Below, one piece after another: positions 18,556 through 26,985 of a DNA stretch of 61,647 nucleotides. A model generated the notes under the pieces. It saw only the letters and a list, made by a program, of their open reading frames with translations, was not told the origin of the DNA and made no database searches. Each line of letters opens with the position of its first letter. Position 1 is the stretch's first letter. The stretch spans positions 1 to 61,647 of the forward strand of contig NZ_JABXKM010000053.1 in assembly GCF_017115025.1 (NCBI RefSeq), written 5' to 3'. The DNA is from Nostoc sp. NOS(2021). Lineage in GTDB: Bacteria; Cyanobacteriota; Cyanobacteriia; Cyanobacteriales; Nostocaceae. A program made the translations under genes and the position numbers.

Positions 18556-18912
18556 ATGGCAGTAAAGATAAAACTAATGGCTGATTATGGGTGCGATCCT
18601 TTATGGTGGGCAGATGCTGATAAAGTTGGTAATATCGATCCAGCCAGACTGCCCCTCAGTCAAGAAACCATTAGCCATTTGAGAAAATGGGCGGCTAATT
18701 ATAATGCAATATTAAATTGGCAAGATCCTGCTAACTCACCAGATTTGAGTGAAGAAGCTGAAGCGGCTTTTGAAGAAGAAGGAATTAGTCTGTGGAAGTA
18801 ACTACAAACAGAACTTGCACCTAATTATCAAGTTGTTTATTTCAGCGAACCATTAGGCAAGGTTTTAACTGATCCTAGTGAATTAGAAGTTTTACGTGCT
18901 ATTCAACAATGA
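18556..18912 (+). pseudogene. Paralogue of the 19565 protein with an in-frame stop
   Basis: This would encode about 118 residues: IKLMADYGCDPLWWADADK, LPLSQETISHLRKWAANYNA, then EEEGISLWK and TAA at 18799-18801, followed in the same frame by LQTELAPNYQVVYFSEPLG and SELEVLRAIQQ. The intact paralogue at 19565 reads SLWKRLQKELAANYEVFYFSE at the same place, so an Arg codon has become TAA. A truncated 81-residue product could still be made. Function is discussed under the intact copy. Confidence 0.8.
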
Positions 18913-18960
18913 TTTCACGTAACAGAATATAAATCTAGTGCAGCACCAAGAAAATTAATT

Positions 18961-19093
18961 GCGATCGCGGTTTCAAGGAAATCAATGCTGAGGTATTGTG
19001 CGCCGCGAAGGAGTCGGTTGGAGCGTAGATTTGAAGGTTAATTAAGAAGATTAAGGGGTAAAGATTTGTTGAGGATCTTTACCCTCATTTTTA
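18961..19093 (+). repeat. chlB 3'-end repeat, copy 2, with terminator
   Basis: This stretch still reads [20 protein letters not shown] and Ala-stop in one open frame. It differs from the native copy mostly at third codon positions. It is followed by the same kind of spacer and a perfect ten-base terminator stem (gggtaaagat / atctttaccc, 19056-19084) plus a T run. Confidence 0.9.
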
Positions 19094-19180
19094 TTAACTA
19101 AAAGGCTTGACAAGCAGCTTGAATCTGAGATATTATTAAATTAATTATATAAATTATTATTTAAAATAACCAAATTAAAT

Positions 19181-19555
19181 ATGAATCAAGATACAGCGGC
19201 ATTACTTGCGGCGCTCCTTGATGCTGGCGTTAACCACAGTCCTGAGAAAATTGTGCGGATTGCCAAGCAAACTGATGGCAAAATCATATTTTTAGAAAAG
19301 GGAAATCCTGAAGCAGGACTGCAACACATATTGGAAGAACATTCTTTAGAGTTTGCAGATAAGGGAATCGAGCCAAACCAGATACCAGATGCAATTATCA
19401 CCGCAGTAACCCAAGGTAAAATAATTGGTTATCAAGGAAGAAAAAAAACTCGCCCTATTTATGAAGTTAATTTTAATGGCAAAACCCAATACATCAGTGT
19501 GACTGTAAGCGATAATGGATATATAGTGGGTGCTAATCCCAGAACTTCCTCATAA
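19181..19555 (+). CDS. Stand-alone toxin-like domain (BECR-type RNase fold suspected)
   Basis: A 124-residue protein. Its central part, GKIIFLEKGNPEAGLQHILEEH, then GIEPNQIPDAIITAVTQGK, GYQGRKKTRPIYEV and VTVSDNGYIVGANP, has the His / Gly-x-Gln-Gly / Arg-x-x-Tyr-Glu layout seen in C-terminal toxin domains of polymorphic toxins with the barnase-EndoU-colicin E5/D-RelE fold. The N-terminal 25 residues look like a fragment of a longer delivery protein or linker. There is no signal peptide. Nine bases after its stop lies a candidate immunity gene. Whether it is an active RNase or an orphan cassette is inference. Confidence 0.55.
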   Translation: MNQDTAALLAALLDAGVNHSPEKIVRIAKQTDGKIIFLEKGNPEAGLQHILEEHSLEFADKGIEPNQIPDAIITAVTQGKIIGYQGRKKTRPIYEVNFNGKTQYISVTVSDNGYIVGANPRTSS

Positions 19556-19564
19556 TTCGCTGAA

Positions 19565-19927
19565 GTGACTATGGCAGAAAAAATCAAACTTATGGCTGAT
19601 TATGGATGCTACCCGCTATGGTGGGCTAGTTCCGATAAAGCTGGAGATATTGATCCAGAGATAATGCCATTAAGTCAAGAAACTATTAGCCGTTTGGAAA
19701 AATGGGCAGAAGTTTATGATGCAAAGTTAAACTGGGAAGATCCTAATTCTTCAGGTTTTCCCAGTTTAGAGGCTAAAACGGCTTTTGAAGCAGAAGGAAT
19801 TAGCTTGTGGAAGCGACTGCAAAAAGAACTTGCAGCCAACTATGAAGTTTTCTATTTCAGTGAAACATTACGTAAAGTTGTAACTGATACTAATGAATTA
19901 GACTCTTTGCGTACTATCTATGCTTAA
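19565..19927 (+). CDS. Candidate immunity protein
   Basis: A 120-residue acidic, cytosolic protein: KLMADYGCYPLWWASSDKAG, MPLSQETISRLEKWAEVYDA, FEAEGISLWKRLQKELA and NYEVFYFSETLRKV. It follows the toxin-like gene by ten bases and is presumably co-transcribed. Small acidic proteins in this position are typically the cognate immunity factors of polymorphic toxin domains. A paralogue with an in-frame stop lies 1 kb upstream (18556-18912). I do not recognise a named family, so immunity is inferred from position, size and charge. Confidence 0.6.
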   Translation: MTMAEKIKLMADYGCYPLWWASSDKAGDIDPEIMPLSQETISRLEKWAEVYDAKLNWEDPNSSGFPSLEAKTAFEAEGISLWKRLQKELAANYEVFYFSETLRKVVTDTNELDSLRTIYA

Positions 19928-19953
19928 CTGATAGTCCACGAAAAAATTAAGCA

Positions 19954-20184
19954 ATGACAACAGCTAGCTTATTTCAGTGGGTAGAACTGAAGCAGGATGT
20001 TCCTAACAGTCCTGTAAAAGCTGGTAATAGGGGGGTTGTATTGGATCATCTACGTCCTACTAAAACTCAGCAAGAGTCAGGATATATTTTAGAAATCTTT
20101 AAAGACGGTGAAACTCTAGATGTAGTTTCTGTGCCTATTTCCTGGGTCAACCCTCTACCTGAAACCTGGGGAAGTTTCAAATAA
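19954..20184 (+). CDS. DUF4926-like small protein
   Basis: A 76-residue protein with LFQWVELKQDVPNSPVKAGN, RGVVLDHL, GYILEIFKDGETLDVVSVP and a C-terminal WVNPLPETWGSFK. The pattern 'V-L-D-P…G-GVVLD…Y-LE--KDGETL' resembles DUF4926, small beta-barrel proteins often found beside toxin-type genes. Its last codons and stop (GSFK-stop) are formed by the start of the third chlB 3'-end repeat, so the repeat determines where this protein ends. Confidence 0.65.
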   Translation: MTTASLFQWVELKQDVPNSPVKAGNRGVVLDHLRPTKTQQESGYILEIFKDGETLDVVSVPISWVNPLPETWGSFK

Positions 20185-20262
20185 ATCAATGCTGAAGTGT
20201 TGTACGCCGCGAAGGAAACTGTCGGGGCGTAGATTTAGGAGTTAGCGATTAAAAAATTTAGG
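20174..20262 (+). repeat. chlB 3'-end repeat, copy 3
   Basis: The stretch from gtttcaa through the [19 protein letters not shown] segment again matches the chlB terminus, here interrupted by a TAA that closes the 19954 gene. The following spacer is a decayed version of the chlB terminator region. Confidence 0.88.
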
Positions 20263-20339
20263 GGCATTCCTTGAAAATACCTTTTAGCTATGTCTATTAT
20301 TGAAGAGTATTTAGTAATACTAGTAATTTAGGTAATTTT

Positions 20340-21170
20340 ATGCATTCAAAAGAAGATTTGTTAGAACAGTACGGTTCAGTCAGAACAAGCCGTGTCTTAC
20401 AACAGCTTTATAATTTTGCATTTATTACTCCAACTGCCATCGATAACCTCAACAGGCAAGCCTTAGATGAGGCCTGGGGAAGGGAACTAAATGTTTTAAA
20501 AAAATACATAGCAATAACTCTGTATTGGAGCATAGAACAAGGTAGATTTATAGAAGTTACAGATGGCTTTATTGTGACTGCGGGCTTACTGAGAAATAGG
20601 TATAGCGTACCAATCTATCTGAAGTTTGAACAAAATAAAAATACCCGTTCGATAAATCAACCGTGGGCATTGACCTTTGCAGGTTTAGGACACGATATTG
20701 ATGATGTATCTGAGTTTCCAGCAGCTCCAGAGGTTCCTAAATCACCAGAAATTGCTATTGGTAATGAGATAGTTGTCAGGGATGAGCATATATTAGGAGA
20801 ACGTTCTGAGAGAGTACCTTTTCTCCAAGGTATAGGAACTGTAGCTCAAATTTGTGCTTTAACTGGTGCTATCCAATGGTCAATTTATAGAGGGCTTCAA
20901 CAACCGTGCTGGTACTTTGGAAAAGTACAATATTACGTTCCTATTTACCTTCAGAATCAAGAAAATATTACAGCTACTCCTGATTTAGTAGTACCTATTG
21001 AAATTGGTCAAGATAACCTACCTATATTTGTTCGTACTGCATTAAACCCTGAAAGTCAGACTACCTACTACAGCAATATACGACCAGTTGTAGCAAGAGC
21101 TGATCAGCTTAAACCTTGGGTAGTTAGTAGCTGGGCTGCAAAAGTAGTATCAGTCGATGAGGTCGAGTAA
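20340..21170 (+). CDS. Uncharacterised protein with two similar halves
   Basis: A 276-residue protein with no signal peptide. Its N-terminal half (LYNFAFITPTAIDNLNRQAL, EAWGRELNVLKKYIAITLYW, EQGRFIEVTDGFIVTAGLL, YSVPIYLKFEQNK) recalls the DUF3825 pattern of a short winged-helix-like segment, then a beta-rich part. The C-terminal half repeats the motif as QYYVPIYLQNQENITATPDL, suggesting an internal duplication joined by a Pro-rich linker at about 128-140. It lies 78 bases after the third chlB repeat and probably belongs to the same accessory stretch. Function unknown. Confidence 0.6.
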   Translation: MHSKEDLLEQYGSVRTSRVLQQLYNFAFITPTAIDNLNRQALDEAWGRELNVLKKYIAITLYWSIEQGRFIEVTDGFIVTAGLLRNRYSVPIYLKFEQNKNTRSINQPWALTFAGLGHDIDDVSEFPAAPEVPKSPEIAIGNEIVVRDEHILGERSERVPFLQGIGTVAQICALTGAIQWSIYRGLQQPCWYFGKVQYYVPIYLQNQENITATPDLVVPIEIGQDNLPIFVRTALNPESQTTYYSNIRPVVARADQLKPWVVSSWAAKVVSVDEVE

Positions 21171-21249
21171 TGGAAGTTTCAGAGTGTTGGGTTAAAAATA
21201 CTTATAGAGTATGAAGCAAAAGTAAATAAGCGATCGCCCTATTCTAAAA

Positions 21250-21624
21250 TCAAGGATTAATCATACGCTGAAGTCCAATCAAAATAGGCTCATACTCGTC
21301 AGGTGTCAAACTCCCTCGATAATCAACAAGACGGTTAACATCTAAAACCCTAACCTGATCTAATAAAGCAATAGATGGCGAACTTAATCCACCAACTCCT
21401 GCTGCAAAACGTGGATATAAATCTGGTGAAGCGATTGCCCACATTTGCCCTCTATCAGTAGTCATGGGAATTACAACTATTAACGAAAAGCGAGGTATCC
21501 CCAAGCGGTTTGGGAACCCGACAACAATTGCAGGTCTATAACATTCTTGCTCACGACCTTGAGGGTTTTGTTGAGGAAAACGTGCTGTTACAACATCCCC
21601 AAACTGTAAAGAACGAGTAGTCAT
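21250..21624 (-). CDS. MazF/PemK-type toxin
   Basis: A 124-residue endoribonuclease toxin of the type II class. Features are FGDVVTARFPQQNPQGREQE at the N-terminus, CYRPAIVVGFPN (the RPAIV motif of the family), a central LIVVIPMTT segment and SIALLDQVRVLDVNRL near the C-terminus, all typical of MazF/PemK. It overlaps the upstream antitoxin gene by four bases. Both genes are complete, so the module is probably functional. Confidence 0.85.
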   Translation of the reverse strand: MTTRSLQFGDVVTARFPQQNPQGREQECYRPAIVVGFPNRLGIPRFSLIVVIPMTTDRGQMWAIASPDLYPRFAAGVGGLSSPSIALLDQVRVLDVNRLVDYRGSLTPDEYEPILIGLQRMINP

Positions 21625-21917
21625 TGCTCAACAATGACTACTCCCATTCCAGGAACATACTTAACAGGCAAACCCTTATCTAGTTCACCGGGTTGCCAAT
21701 CATAAGGTTCATAGCTACCCAAATTCGATAAGTCAGTCTCTAGCCATCCTGCATCAGATTCTTCACTGACTACAGATAACTGAGATTCTTGACGATTCTC
21801 CTTTCGCCACTCTAGAAACTGTAAGAAATCTAGAACTTCCTGCTGTGCATTTTCTGGAAGGCGTTCTAGTTTCTCCAAAATCTTTTCTTTGAGAGAATCC
21901 ATGTTTACAGACACCAT
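21621..21917 (-). CDS. Antitoxin partner of the MazF-type toxin
   Basis: A 98-residue acidic protein. The N-terminus (SLKEKILEKLERLPENAQQE, VLDFLQFLEWRK) is a DUF2281-like helical segment frequent in cyanobacterial antitoxins. The C-terminal YVPGMGVVIVEQ resembles the toxin-wrapping tail of such proteins. It ends inside the toxin gene start (ATGA overlap), the usual order with antitoxin first. The start may be the ATG at 21917 or the one at 21902. Confidence 0.8.
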   Translation of the reverse strand: MVSVNMDSLKEKILEKLERLPENAQQEVLDFLQFLEWRKENRQESQLSVVSEESDAGWLETDLSNLGSYEPYDWQPGELDKGLPVKYVPGMGVVIVEQ

Positions 21918-22318
21918 CTTTGCTTAATAGTGTAACTCATTGCTTCTAGCCAGAATAATAGGCTTTTATCCCAAAAGTAATATCTGACGACAACCTACTG
22001 TGCATCTATGAATCCTGACAAAGCTTGTCTTGCAAAATGTTACCCTATAGCGATCGCTGCTGCAACCCCTCTAGCGATCGCATTCCTTAACCAATAAATC
22101 TACTGATAAATAAAAATTAATAGCGAACAAATATCACAATACAAAATTATTACTTCGGGGATCTAATAGGCAGAATAACCCACTAAAGTCTTAACCGATG
22201 TGTCTCCTGTAACGAAGTAAAAAAAGCATCATTAAAGCCTCGCAATATCTCTTATAGAAAAAAAGCAGATGCGTGTTAATGTTTTAATCTCATTGACTTT
22301 CCCTTAGCGTCTTTCCCT
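21918..22318. promoter_or_regulatory. Upstream region of the replication gene
   Basis: 401 AT-rich bases with two HIP1-type GCGATCGC sites at about 22050-22080. An eight-base inverted pair, gcagatgc at about 22266 and gcatctgc at about 22321, brackets the start of the replication gene. No clear run of iterons was seen. It could hold a promoter or a relic origin. Confidence 0.4.
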
Positions 22319-25300
22319 ATGCATCTGCACTATTTACACCCCCAACACCTTGAAGAATTAGTCAAGAGCAGTGGTATAGACTTACACTTAGTGCAACTGA
22401 ATTTTAGGTCACTCCAAGGCGTAACAGCTTATGAGTACTTATTGATTTCTGAGCTACTCCCCCGCACCAATACCGGAATGGTGAAAAGTAGTTGGTTGCA
22501 GCGTTATGCTCATATCACTGAAGGTGGTTGGTGGTGTTCGGGGCTAGACCCTTTGAATAATTGGCAAATGATGGAATGGGGATGCTTTAAGCCAAGCCAA
22601 CCCCGACAGAATCACAATGGTAAGTCCATCAAATACGAGCATCCGCCCAGCACTCCAACGCGGGTATTTTGTTTGCGGGTAACGCTGCAAGTGTGGCAGC
22701 AAGTCGCTGGACGTTACAATCTGGTCATGCCTGACAATATCACCATTACTTCTGATGGTGAAGCTGAAGGCTTTTGGCAATGGGTGATGCAACAGAACAT
22801 TCCCCTCGTTATCTGCGAGGGTGTGAAGAAAGCAGCCACACTGTTGACGCAAGGATATGTAGCTATTGCCATTCCCGGAATTACCAGTGGTTATCGAGTT
22901 GTTAAAGATGAATTTGGCAAAGTTACTCGTCGTCAGCTAATTCCCGATTTAGGCGCGTTTGCGATTACAAAGCGCAGCTTTTACATTTGCTTTGATTTTG
23001 AAACTCAACCCAAGACAATTGCTGCTGTAAATAATGCTATTTCTCAACTTGGTTGTTTATTTCAGCAAAAAAATTGCACTGTTAAAGTCATTGAACTTCC
23101 AGGAATCGAAAAAGGAGTTGATGAGTTTATTACTGCTAAAGGTGCAAGTAGTTTTGATAAAGTTTATCGCCAAAGTGTTGATTTAGAAATTTATCTTGCT
23201 CAAACTAAACCCCACACTGAGTTAAGCATTCCGGCTGCACTCACATTCAACCGTCCTTACATAGGTGAAATACCTTTCCCCACTTCTGGATTAGTAGGAG
23301 TAAAGTCAGCAAAAGGAACAGGAAAAACTACAGCACTGCAAGGCGTTGTTCAACAAGCGAAAAGTAGAAATCAACCCGTTTTGTTAATTACTCACAGAAT
23401 CTTGCTAGGACGATTTTTGTGTGAAAAAATTGGTATTCAATGGGGAACACATAAAGAAGATGGGGAGAAAAGGATTGATAAAACACTTACCCCGGCTCCT
23501 CCCATCCTCCGCTCTCTCTTTCCTCAATACTCCCTTGGATTGTGTGTTGATTCGATTTGGAAACTGAACCCGGAAAATTGGCGGGGAGCAATAGTAATTT
23601 TAGATGAAGTCGAGCAATCTTTGTGGCATCTATTAAACAGTAATACTTGTAAACACAAGCGTGTAAAAATATTAAAATTATTCCAGCAACTAATTTCCAC
23701 AGTTTTAACAACTGGAGGGTTAGTAATTGCCCAAGATGCTGATTTATCAGATGTGTCACTTGAATATTTACAGGGATTAGTAGGAATTAAATTAACACCT
23801 TGGGTAGTTCTCAACCAGTGGAAACCTCAGCATGGTTGGGACGTAACTTTTTATGATTCGCCGAACCCAACACCGCTAATTCACCAACTTGAATTGGATT
23901 TACTTGCTGGACGTAAATGTTACGTTACTACCGATAGTCGCGCTGGGCGTTATAGTTGTGAAACCATTGAACGTTATCTGAAAGAGCGGTTACAAAAATT
24001 CCGACGGCAATTTCCTAAAACCTTGGTAGTTAGTAGCCACACTACAAACACACCTGGACACGAAGCGGTTGATTTTATCGCCGCTATCAATCAAAAAATC
24101 TCTGAATATGACGGCGTTTTTGTTACCCCTAGCCTTGGTACAGGAATTAGTATTGATGTCCAGCATTTCGACCGAGTTTATGGCATTTTTCAAGGGGTAA
24201 TTCCTGACTCGGAAGCAAGACAAGCATTAGCGAGAGTGCGGGATGATGTTCCGCGTGTTGTCTGGTGCGCTAAACGAGGTATTGGCTTAATTGGTAGTGG
24301 TAGTACAAATTATCGCTTGCTATCTGATTGGTATCAAGAAAATCAAAAAGAAAATTTAGCTTTGCTTAGTCCACTACATAAAATAGATGTAGATTTACCT
24401 TTAGTTCATGACCCGATTCATTTGCGAACTTGGGCTAAATTATCTGCACGGGTAAATGCTTCTATCCGCCTATACCGTCAATCGATGCAAGATGGTTTGA
24501 TTGCTGATGGTCATCAAATTCAGTTGCGGAGTAATGCTGTTCACAATAATATTATTCGAGATTTACGCCTGGCCTTTTTGGCAACTGATGCTGATGATTT
24601 AGCTACTCGCAGAAGATTAGTTTTAGAAATTGTTAAAGTTCAAAAAGATTGGACGCAAAGCCGTCAAAAAGCTAAAGAGATTAAACGCAAAATTAAAGAT
24701 ATTAAGCAGCAAAATCAACTATCGCTAGCAACTGCTGTCGCTAATGCTCAAGATATCGATTATGTAGAATATGAGCAGCTATTAGTGAAGCATTCCCTGA
24801 CTGATGGAGAGCGCAACCAAATCAATAAATATGTTCTCAGACAAAGGTATGTTGTAGAAATTACTCCTTGGCTAAAATTGCAGGATGACCACGGATATTA
24901 TCGTCAACTGTTAATTCATTATTATCTAACTCACGAAAGCGAGTATTTTCACGTCAGAGACCAGCAAGAATGGCATCAGCAATTGTCTTGGGGTGAAGGG
25001 AAAGTTTTTCTACCAGATTTAAAAACTTACACGCTGAAAGTTGAGGCGATGAGAGCCTTGGGAATGCTTCAGTTTCTCGAAGCAGAACGAGAATTTACCG
25101 AGAGTCATACAGATTTGATATTGCTTAAAAATATTGTTTTTCAGCATAGTAAGCATATTAAAAGAGCGCTTGGTATTAACTTAGTCGGGGAGAAAGAGCA
25201 GGTTTCGGCAATAAAAATACTCAGCCGACTGTTAAATTTGTTGGGCTTGAAACTAAAGCGAGTAAATGAGGTTTATCAAATCGACCTAGAAACGCTTTAT

Positions 25301-25462
25301 GATGGCAGGGAGAGAATATTTGCAGTTTGGCATCAACGGGATGAGTTGATGTTGGCTCATGTTAAGAGTGTTGGCTATGAGTTGCCTGATTATTCTTCAG
25401 ACTGGAAGCTTGAAATTATCCAAACCAAGCCTTATGCCGCAGTGGTTAATATCATACCCTAA
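22319..25462 (+). CDS. Plasmid replication protein, CyRepA1 type (DUF3854 plus helicase)
   Basis: A 1047-residue protein typical of large cyanobacterial plasmids. A DUF3854/TOPRIM-like part lies at about 120-290 (PLVICEGVKKAATLLTQGYV). A P-loop ATPase follows, with Walker A AKGTGKTTAL at about 331-340 and a Walker B-like VILDEVEQS at about 427. The segment VFVTPSLGTGISID with later RQALARVRDDVPRVVW resembles helicase motifs V and VI. The organisation fits a primase/helicase initiator. The start ATG directly precedes HLHYLHPQHLEELVKSSGID, the usual N-terminus. No partition genes are adjacent, so here it is likely an integrated plasmid relic. Confidence 0.85.
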   Translation: MHLHYLHPQHLEELVKSSGIDLHLVQLNFRSLQGVTAYEYLLISELLPRTNTGMVKSSWLQRYAHITEGGWWCSGLDPLNNWQMMEWGCFKPSQPRQNHNGKSIKYEHPPSTPTRVFCLRVTLQVWQQVAGRYNLVMPDNITITSDGEAEGFWQWVMQQNIPLVICEGVKKAATLLTQGYVAIAIPGITSGYRVVKDEFGKVTRRQLIPDLGAFAITKRSFYICFDFETQPKTIAAVNNAISQLGCLFQQKNCTVKVIELPGIEKGVDEFITAKGASSFDKVYRQSVDLEIYLAQTKPHTELSIPAALTFNRPYIGEIPFPTSGLVGVKSAKGTGKTTALQGVVQQAKSRNQPVLLITHRILLGRFLCEKIGIQWGTHKEDGEKRIDKTLTPAPPILRSLFPQYSLGLCVDSIWKLNPENWRGAIVILDEVEQSLWHLLNSNTCKHKRVKILKLFQQLISTVLTTGGLVIAQDADLSDVSLEYLQGLVGIKLTPWVVLNQWKPQHGWDVTFYDSPNPTPLIHQLELDLLAGRKCYVTTDSRAGRYSCETIERYLKERLQKFRRQFPKTLVVSSHTTNTPGHEAVDFIAAINQKISEYDGVFVTPSLGTGISIDVQHFDRVYGIFQGVIPDSEARQALARVRDDVPRVVWCAKRGIGLIGSGSTNYRLLSDWYQENQKENLALLSPLHKIDVDLPLVHDPIHLRTWAKLSARVNASIRLYRQSMQDGLIADGHQIQLRSNAVHNNIIRDLRLAFLATDADDLATRRRLVLEIVKVQKDWTQSRQKAKEIKRKIKDIKQQNQLSLATAVANAQDIDYVEYEQLLVKHSLTDGERNQINKYVLRQRYVVEITPWLKLQDDHGYYRQLLIHYYLTHESEYFHVRDQQEWHQQLSWGEGKVFLPDLKTYTLKVEAMRALGMLQFLEAEREFTESHTDLILLKNIVFQHSKHIKRALGINLVGEKEQVSAIKILSRLLNLLGLKLKRVNEVYQIDLETLYDGRERIFAVWHQRDELMLAHVKSVGYELPDYSSDWKLEIIQTKPYAAVVNIIP

Positions 25463-25577
25463 TATCTAAGTAGATAGGCGTGAGGAATTAAAGGTTTGTA
25501 GTGAGGGACTCACCCCGATTTTAAGGGCTGGAGCCTTTACTATGAGCAAATTTAATTAATTTTAGATTGTATAAAAT
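25463..25577. other. Post-rep intergenic hairpins
   Basis: It contains gtgagggactcac and a gggctggagcc hairpin of the dispersed-repeat type, which may terminate the replication gene. Confidence 0.35.
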
Positions 25578-25762
25578 CCCACATTCCGCACTTCAAAATG
25601 TCATACTTTAATGCTTCAAAAAATCTTAATTATTAAGTATTAACACTGATATTTACTAGGCTTTTGGCGTAGGCGTAGCCCGTCGTAGACATCGCTATTC
25701 AACTACCATTAGCCCAAAATTTGTAATATCAGCATATTAGAAAAGGAAGTGCGGAATGTGGG
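25578..25762. mobile_element. MITE-like element with 17-base terminal inverted repeats
   Basis: The left end cccacattccgcacttc and the right end gaagtgcggaatgtggg are perfect inverted repeats 185 bases apart. The interior has no coding capacity and carries a gcgtagcccgtcgtagac dispersed-repeat unit. The ends resemble those of cyanobacterial insertion sequences. No clear target-site duplication was found. Confidence 0.75.
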
Positions 25763-25937
25763 TTTTAGCACTCAAAACTATACATTCTACCCCATTGTCA
25801 TCATAGATTAATTTTATTACTGGGAGAATAATTAAATTAAAATAAAACTTGTTCAGTATTTTTACCTTTAATTGCGGAAACCAGAAAGCTTAAACTGTAG
25901 CAGAAGTATTAGCCAAAACTATTGAAGCTAAGAGACA

Positions 25938-26693
25938 ATGAGCGAAATTAGCCCCAGACGAATTGTAATTGGGGATGTGCATGGTCACTATGAAGGTTTG
26001 ATGACATTGTTGGAGGCGATCGCCCCCACCTCAGAGGATCAAGTCTATTTTCTGGGAGACTTAATTGATCGCGGGCCTCATAGTGCACAAGTAGTTAATT
26101 TTGTCAAGCGAAATAACTACCCATGTTTGCTGGGAAATCATGAGCAGATGTTATTAAACATTCTGACCAATGAAAGAACCTCCTCCCCGACGATGCAAGC
26201 ATGGCTGTATGGTGGAGGACAAGCTACCGTGGACAGTTACCACCAAGACACAATCCCTGATGACCATCTGGATTGGTTCAAGAGTTTGCCTACATATCTC
26301 GACTTAGGGGATATTTGGTTAACTCATGCTGGTGTTGACCCTTCCAAGTCGGTGGCAGAACAAACTGCCGATCAACTGTGTTGGATACGAGAGGAATTTC
26401 ATAGTATTGAAAAACCCTACTTCCCAGATAAGCAAATTATCATCGGTCACACCATTACTTTTACTCTGCCGGGTGTTTCTCCTGGTAAACTGGCACAAGG
26501 ACAGGGATGGCTAGACATAGATACTGGTGCTTATCATCCCAAGAGTGGCTGGTTAACTGGACTAGATGTCACGAATAACTTAGTTTATCAAGTTAACATC
26601 TTTAAAAACTATCTCCGTGTCCTGCCCTTAGAAGATGTAGTGATCAGAGTTGATCCAGCCAAAATCAAAGTCGATCGCCGCAATAAGAATTGA
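25938..26693 (+). CDS. Metallophosphoesterase (serine/threonine or Ap4A phosphatase type)
   Basis: A 251-residue calcineurin-like phosphatase of the PrpA/ApaH group. The metal-binding motifs are complete: GDVHGHYEGL (about 13-22), GDLIDRGPHS (about 40-49), GNHEQML (about 66-72), THAGVDPS and IIGHTITF. It is cytosolic, with no signal peptide. Substrate choice between phosphoproteins and dinucleoside polyphosphates cannot be settled from sequence. It stands alone. Confidence 0.9.
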   Translation: MSEISPRRIVIGDVHGHYEGLMTLLEAIAPTSEDQVYFLGDLIDRGPHSAQVVNFVKRNNYPCLLGNHEQMLLNILTNERTSSPTMQAWLYGGGQATVDSYHQDTIPDDHLDWFKSLPTYLDLGDIWLTHAGVDPSKSVAEQTADQLCWIREEFHSIEKPYFPDKQIIIGHTITFTLPGVSPGKLAQGQGWLDIDTGAYHPKSGWLTGLDVTNNLVYQVNIFKNYLRVLPLEDVVIRVDPAKIKVDRRNKN

Positions 26694-26720
26694 GCAATAT
26701 TCGAGATGAAAGGGAGTGGG

Positions 26721-26900
26721 GAGAAATCAATTCAAAATTCAAAATGACGCTCTCTACGAGACGCTAAAAGCGAACGTGGACTCGCTCTAAGCGTTCGCGT
26801 AGCGTCTCGTAGAGAAGCTATGCCGAAGGCGTTGCCTCTCGAACGCGAGTGCATCTCCCCTTGGGAGAAGAGAAGGCTTTACGCTGCGCTAACAAAATTC
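26721..26900 (+). repeat. Dispersed 180-base repeat, copy A
   Basis: A structured block with gcgtctcgtagag and gcgttcgcgtagc inverted segments, bordered by aattcaaaattcaaaatg. An inverted copy with nearly the same sequence lies at 35566-35746. It is non-coding. Confidence 0.85.
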
Positions 26901-26985
26901 AAAATTGAAGAAAAAGACTGAGGGAGATGTAGCTTTAGCTTCCCGCAGGGTGGGAGATAAGGGTAATAACCAATGCCCAATACCC

